A DNA stretch of 6,287 bases from JADKIH01 sp049363815. Its GTDB lineage: Bacteria; Bacteroidota; Bacteroidia; AKYH767-A; 2013-40CM-41-45. The position numbers and the translations under genes were made by a program. The stretch lies in NCBI GenBank assembly GCA_049363815.1, contig JBMQEM010000095.1, positions 1 through 6,287 on the forward strand, in the 5' to 3' direction. Of this stretch, positions 6,059 to 6,287 are shown piece by piece. The notes under the pieces were generated by a model. The model was given only the letters and a program-made list of their open reading frames with translations. It was not told the DNA's origin and ran no database searches. Within the stretch, counting starts at the first letter, position 1. Each line of letters begins with the position of its first letter.

Positions 6059-6287
6059 ATGATTAATAATATGATACACGCAATCAATAAAGTAATCATC
6101 AACCGAAAGACACAAATGTTTTTGTTGCTTGCTTTGTTTCCTCTCATGCTATTGGCACAGGGTTCTGAAGAGAAACCAAAATATGCTCCGGGAAAGGAAA
6201 AGCACAGAAATAAAACAGATGAGATCGGACGAAAACAAGGTCAATGGATGTTCTTCAATACTTTTGGAGATAAGATCGCAGAAATTG
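6059..6287 (+). CDS. Secreted MORN-repeat (YwqK-like) protein, 3' truncated by window edge
   Basis: An open frame starting two bases after the FadN stop runs off the window after 76 codons. Seen: a charged N-terminal stretch (residues 1-18), a hydrophobic core MFLLLALFPLMLLA (20-33) and a likely signal peptidase I cut at LLA-Q, giving an exported protein. After a lysine-rich stretch comes DEIGRKQGQWMFFNTFGDK (about 54-72), which has the G-x-KQGxW...G-K rhythm of MORN_2 repeats, seen in the YwqK-type proteins annotated as putative antitoxins in many Bacteroidota. Such proteins usually carry several repeats, so more are expected downstream. Function is unknown; the antitoxin label is an automatic family name and does not fit a secreted protein. 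In-frame ATGs at residues 5 (6071) and 20 (6116) are alternative starts; 6116 would leave almost no basic n-region, so 6059 or 6071 is favoured. Close spacing suggests cotranscription with the fatty-acid genes, but functional linkage is unproven. Confidence 0.72.
   Translation, partial: MINNMIHAINKVIINRKTQMFLLLALFPLMLLAQGSEEKPKYAPGKEKHRNKTDEIGRKQGQWMFFNTFGDKIAEI

Noticed and set aside
6059..6287. Reading the MORN protein as an antitoxin of a toxin-antitoxin pair
   Set aside because: The signal peptide points to export and no toxin gene is adjacent within the window. The antitoxin name is a family label without support here.

Overview
The window looks like chromosomal DNA of a member of the Bacteroidota. 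The pointers are low-to-moderate GC, the absence of clear Shine-Dalgarno sequences at most starts, a good match to the Bacteroidota -7 promoter element (TAnnTTTG) upstream of one operon, and a signal peptide ending in the LLAQ form common in that phylum. The gene set (a COG1022-type acyl-CoA synthetase, a FadN-type fused beta-oxidation enzyme and a MORN-repeat secreted protein) also fits. The genus cannot be read from the sequence.

Layout: positions 1-53 are a perfect heptamer tandem repeat cut by the window edge. Two minus-strand genes follow, transcribed from right to left: a nitronate-monooxygenase-family flavoprotein (640-1653) and, 16 bases downstream of it, a DUF4442 hotdog-fold thioesterase-like protein (120-623). 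A 215-base divergent intergenic region (1654-1868) carries a good -7 box for the minus-strand pair, a weaker one for the plus strand, a perfect 10-bp palindrome between them, and a possible leader hairpin. On the plus strand come a long-chain acyl-CoA synthetase (1869-3632) and a FadN-type 3-hydroxyacyl-CoA dehydrogenase/enoyl-CoA hydratase (3657-6056). Two bases after the latter begins a secreted MORN-repeat protein that runs off the end of the window (6059-6287).

Taken together this is a fatty-acid degradation locus. The synthetase would activate free fatty acids to acyl-CoA. The fused enzyme would carry out the hydration and NAD-dependent oxidation steps of beta-oxidation. The thiolase and acyl-CoA dehydrogenase needed to complete the cycle are not in the window. 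The divergent pair encodes a putative flavin enzyme and a putative acyl-CoA/acyl thioesterase, so both halves may concern acyl-thioester metabolism, but that link is inferred from position and family only. I found no RNA genes, insertion sequences, CRISPR arrays or clear terminators. All complete genes look intact with their key catalytic residues present. I did not find convincing evidence for a wholly new system. The most open points are the heptamer repeat, the regulatory palindromes, and the role of the small pair opposite the beta-oxidation genes.
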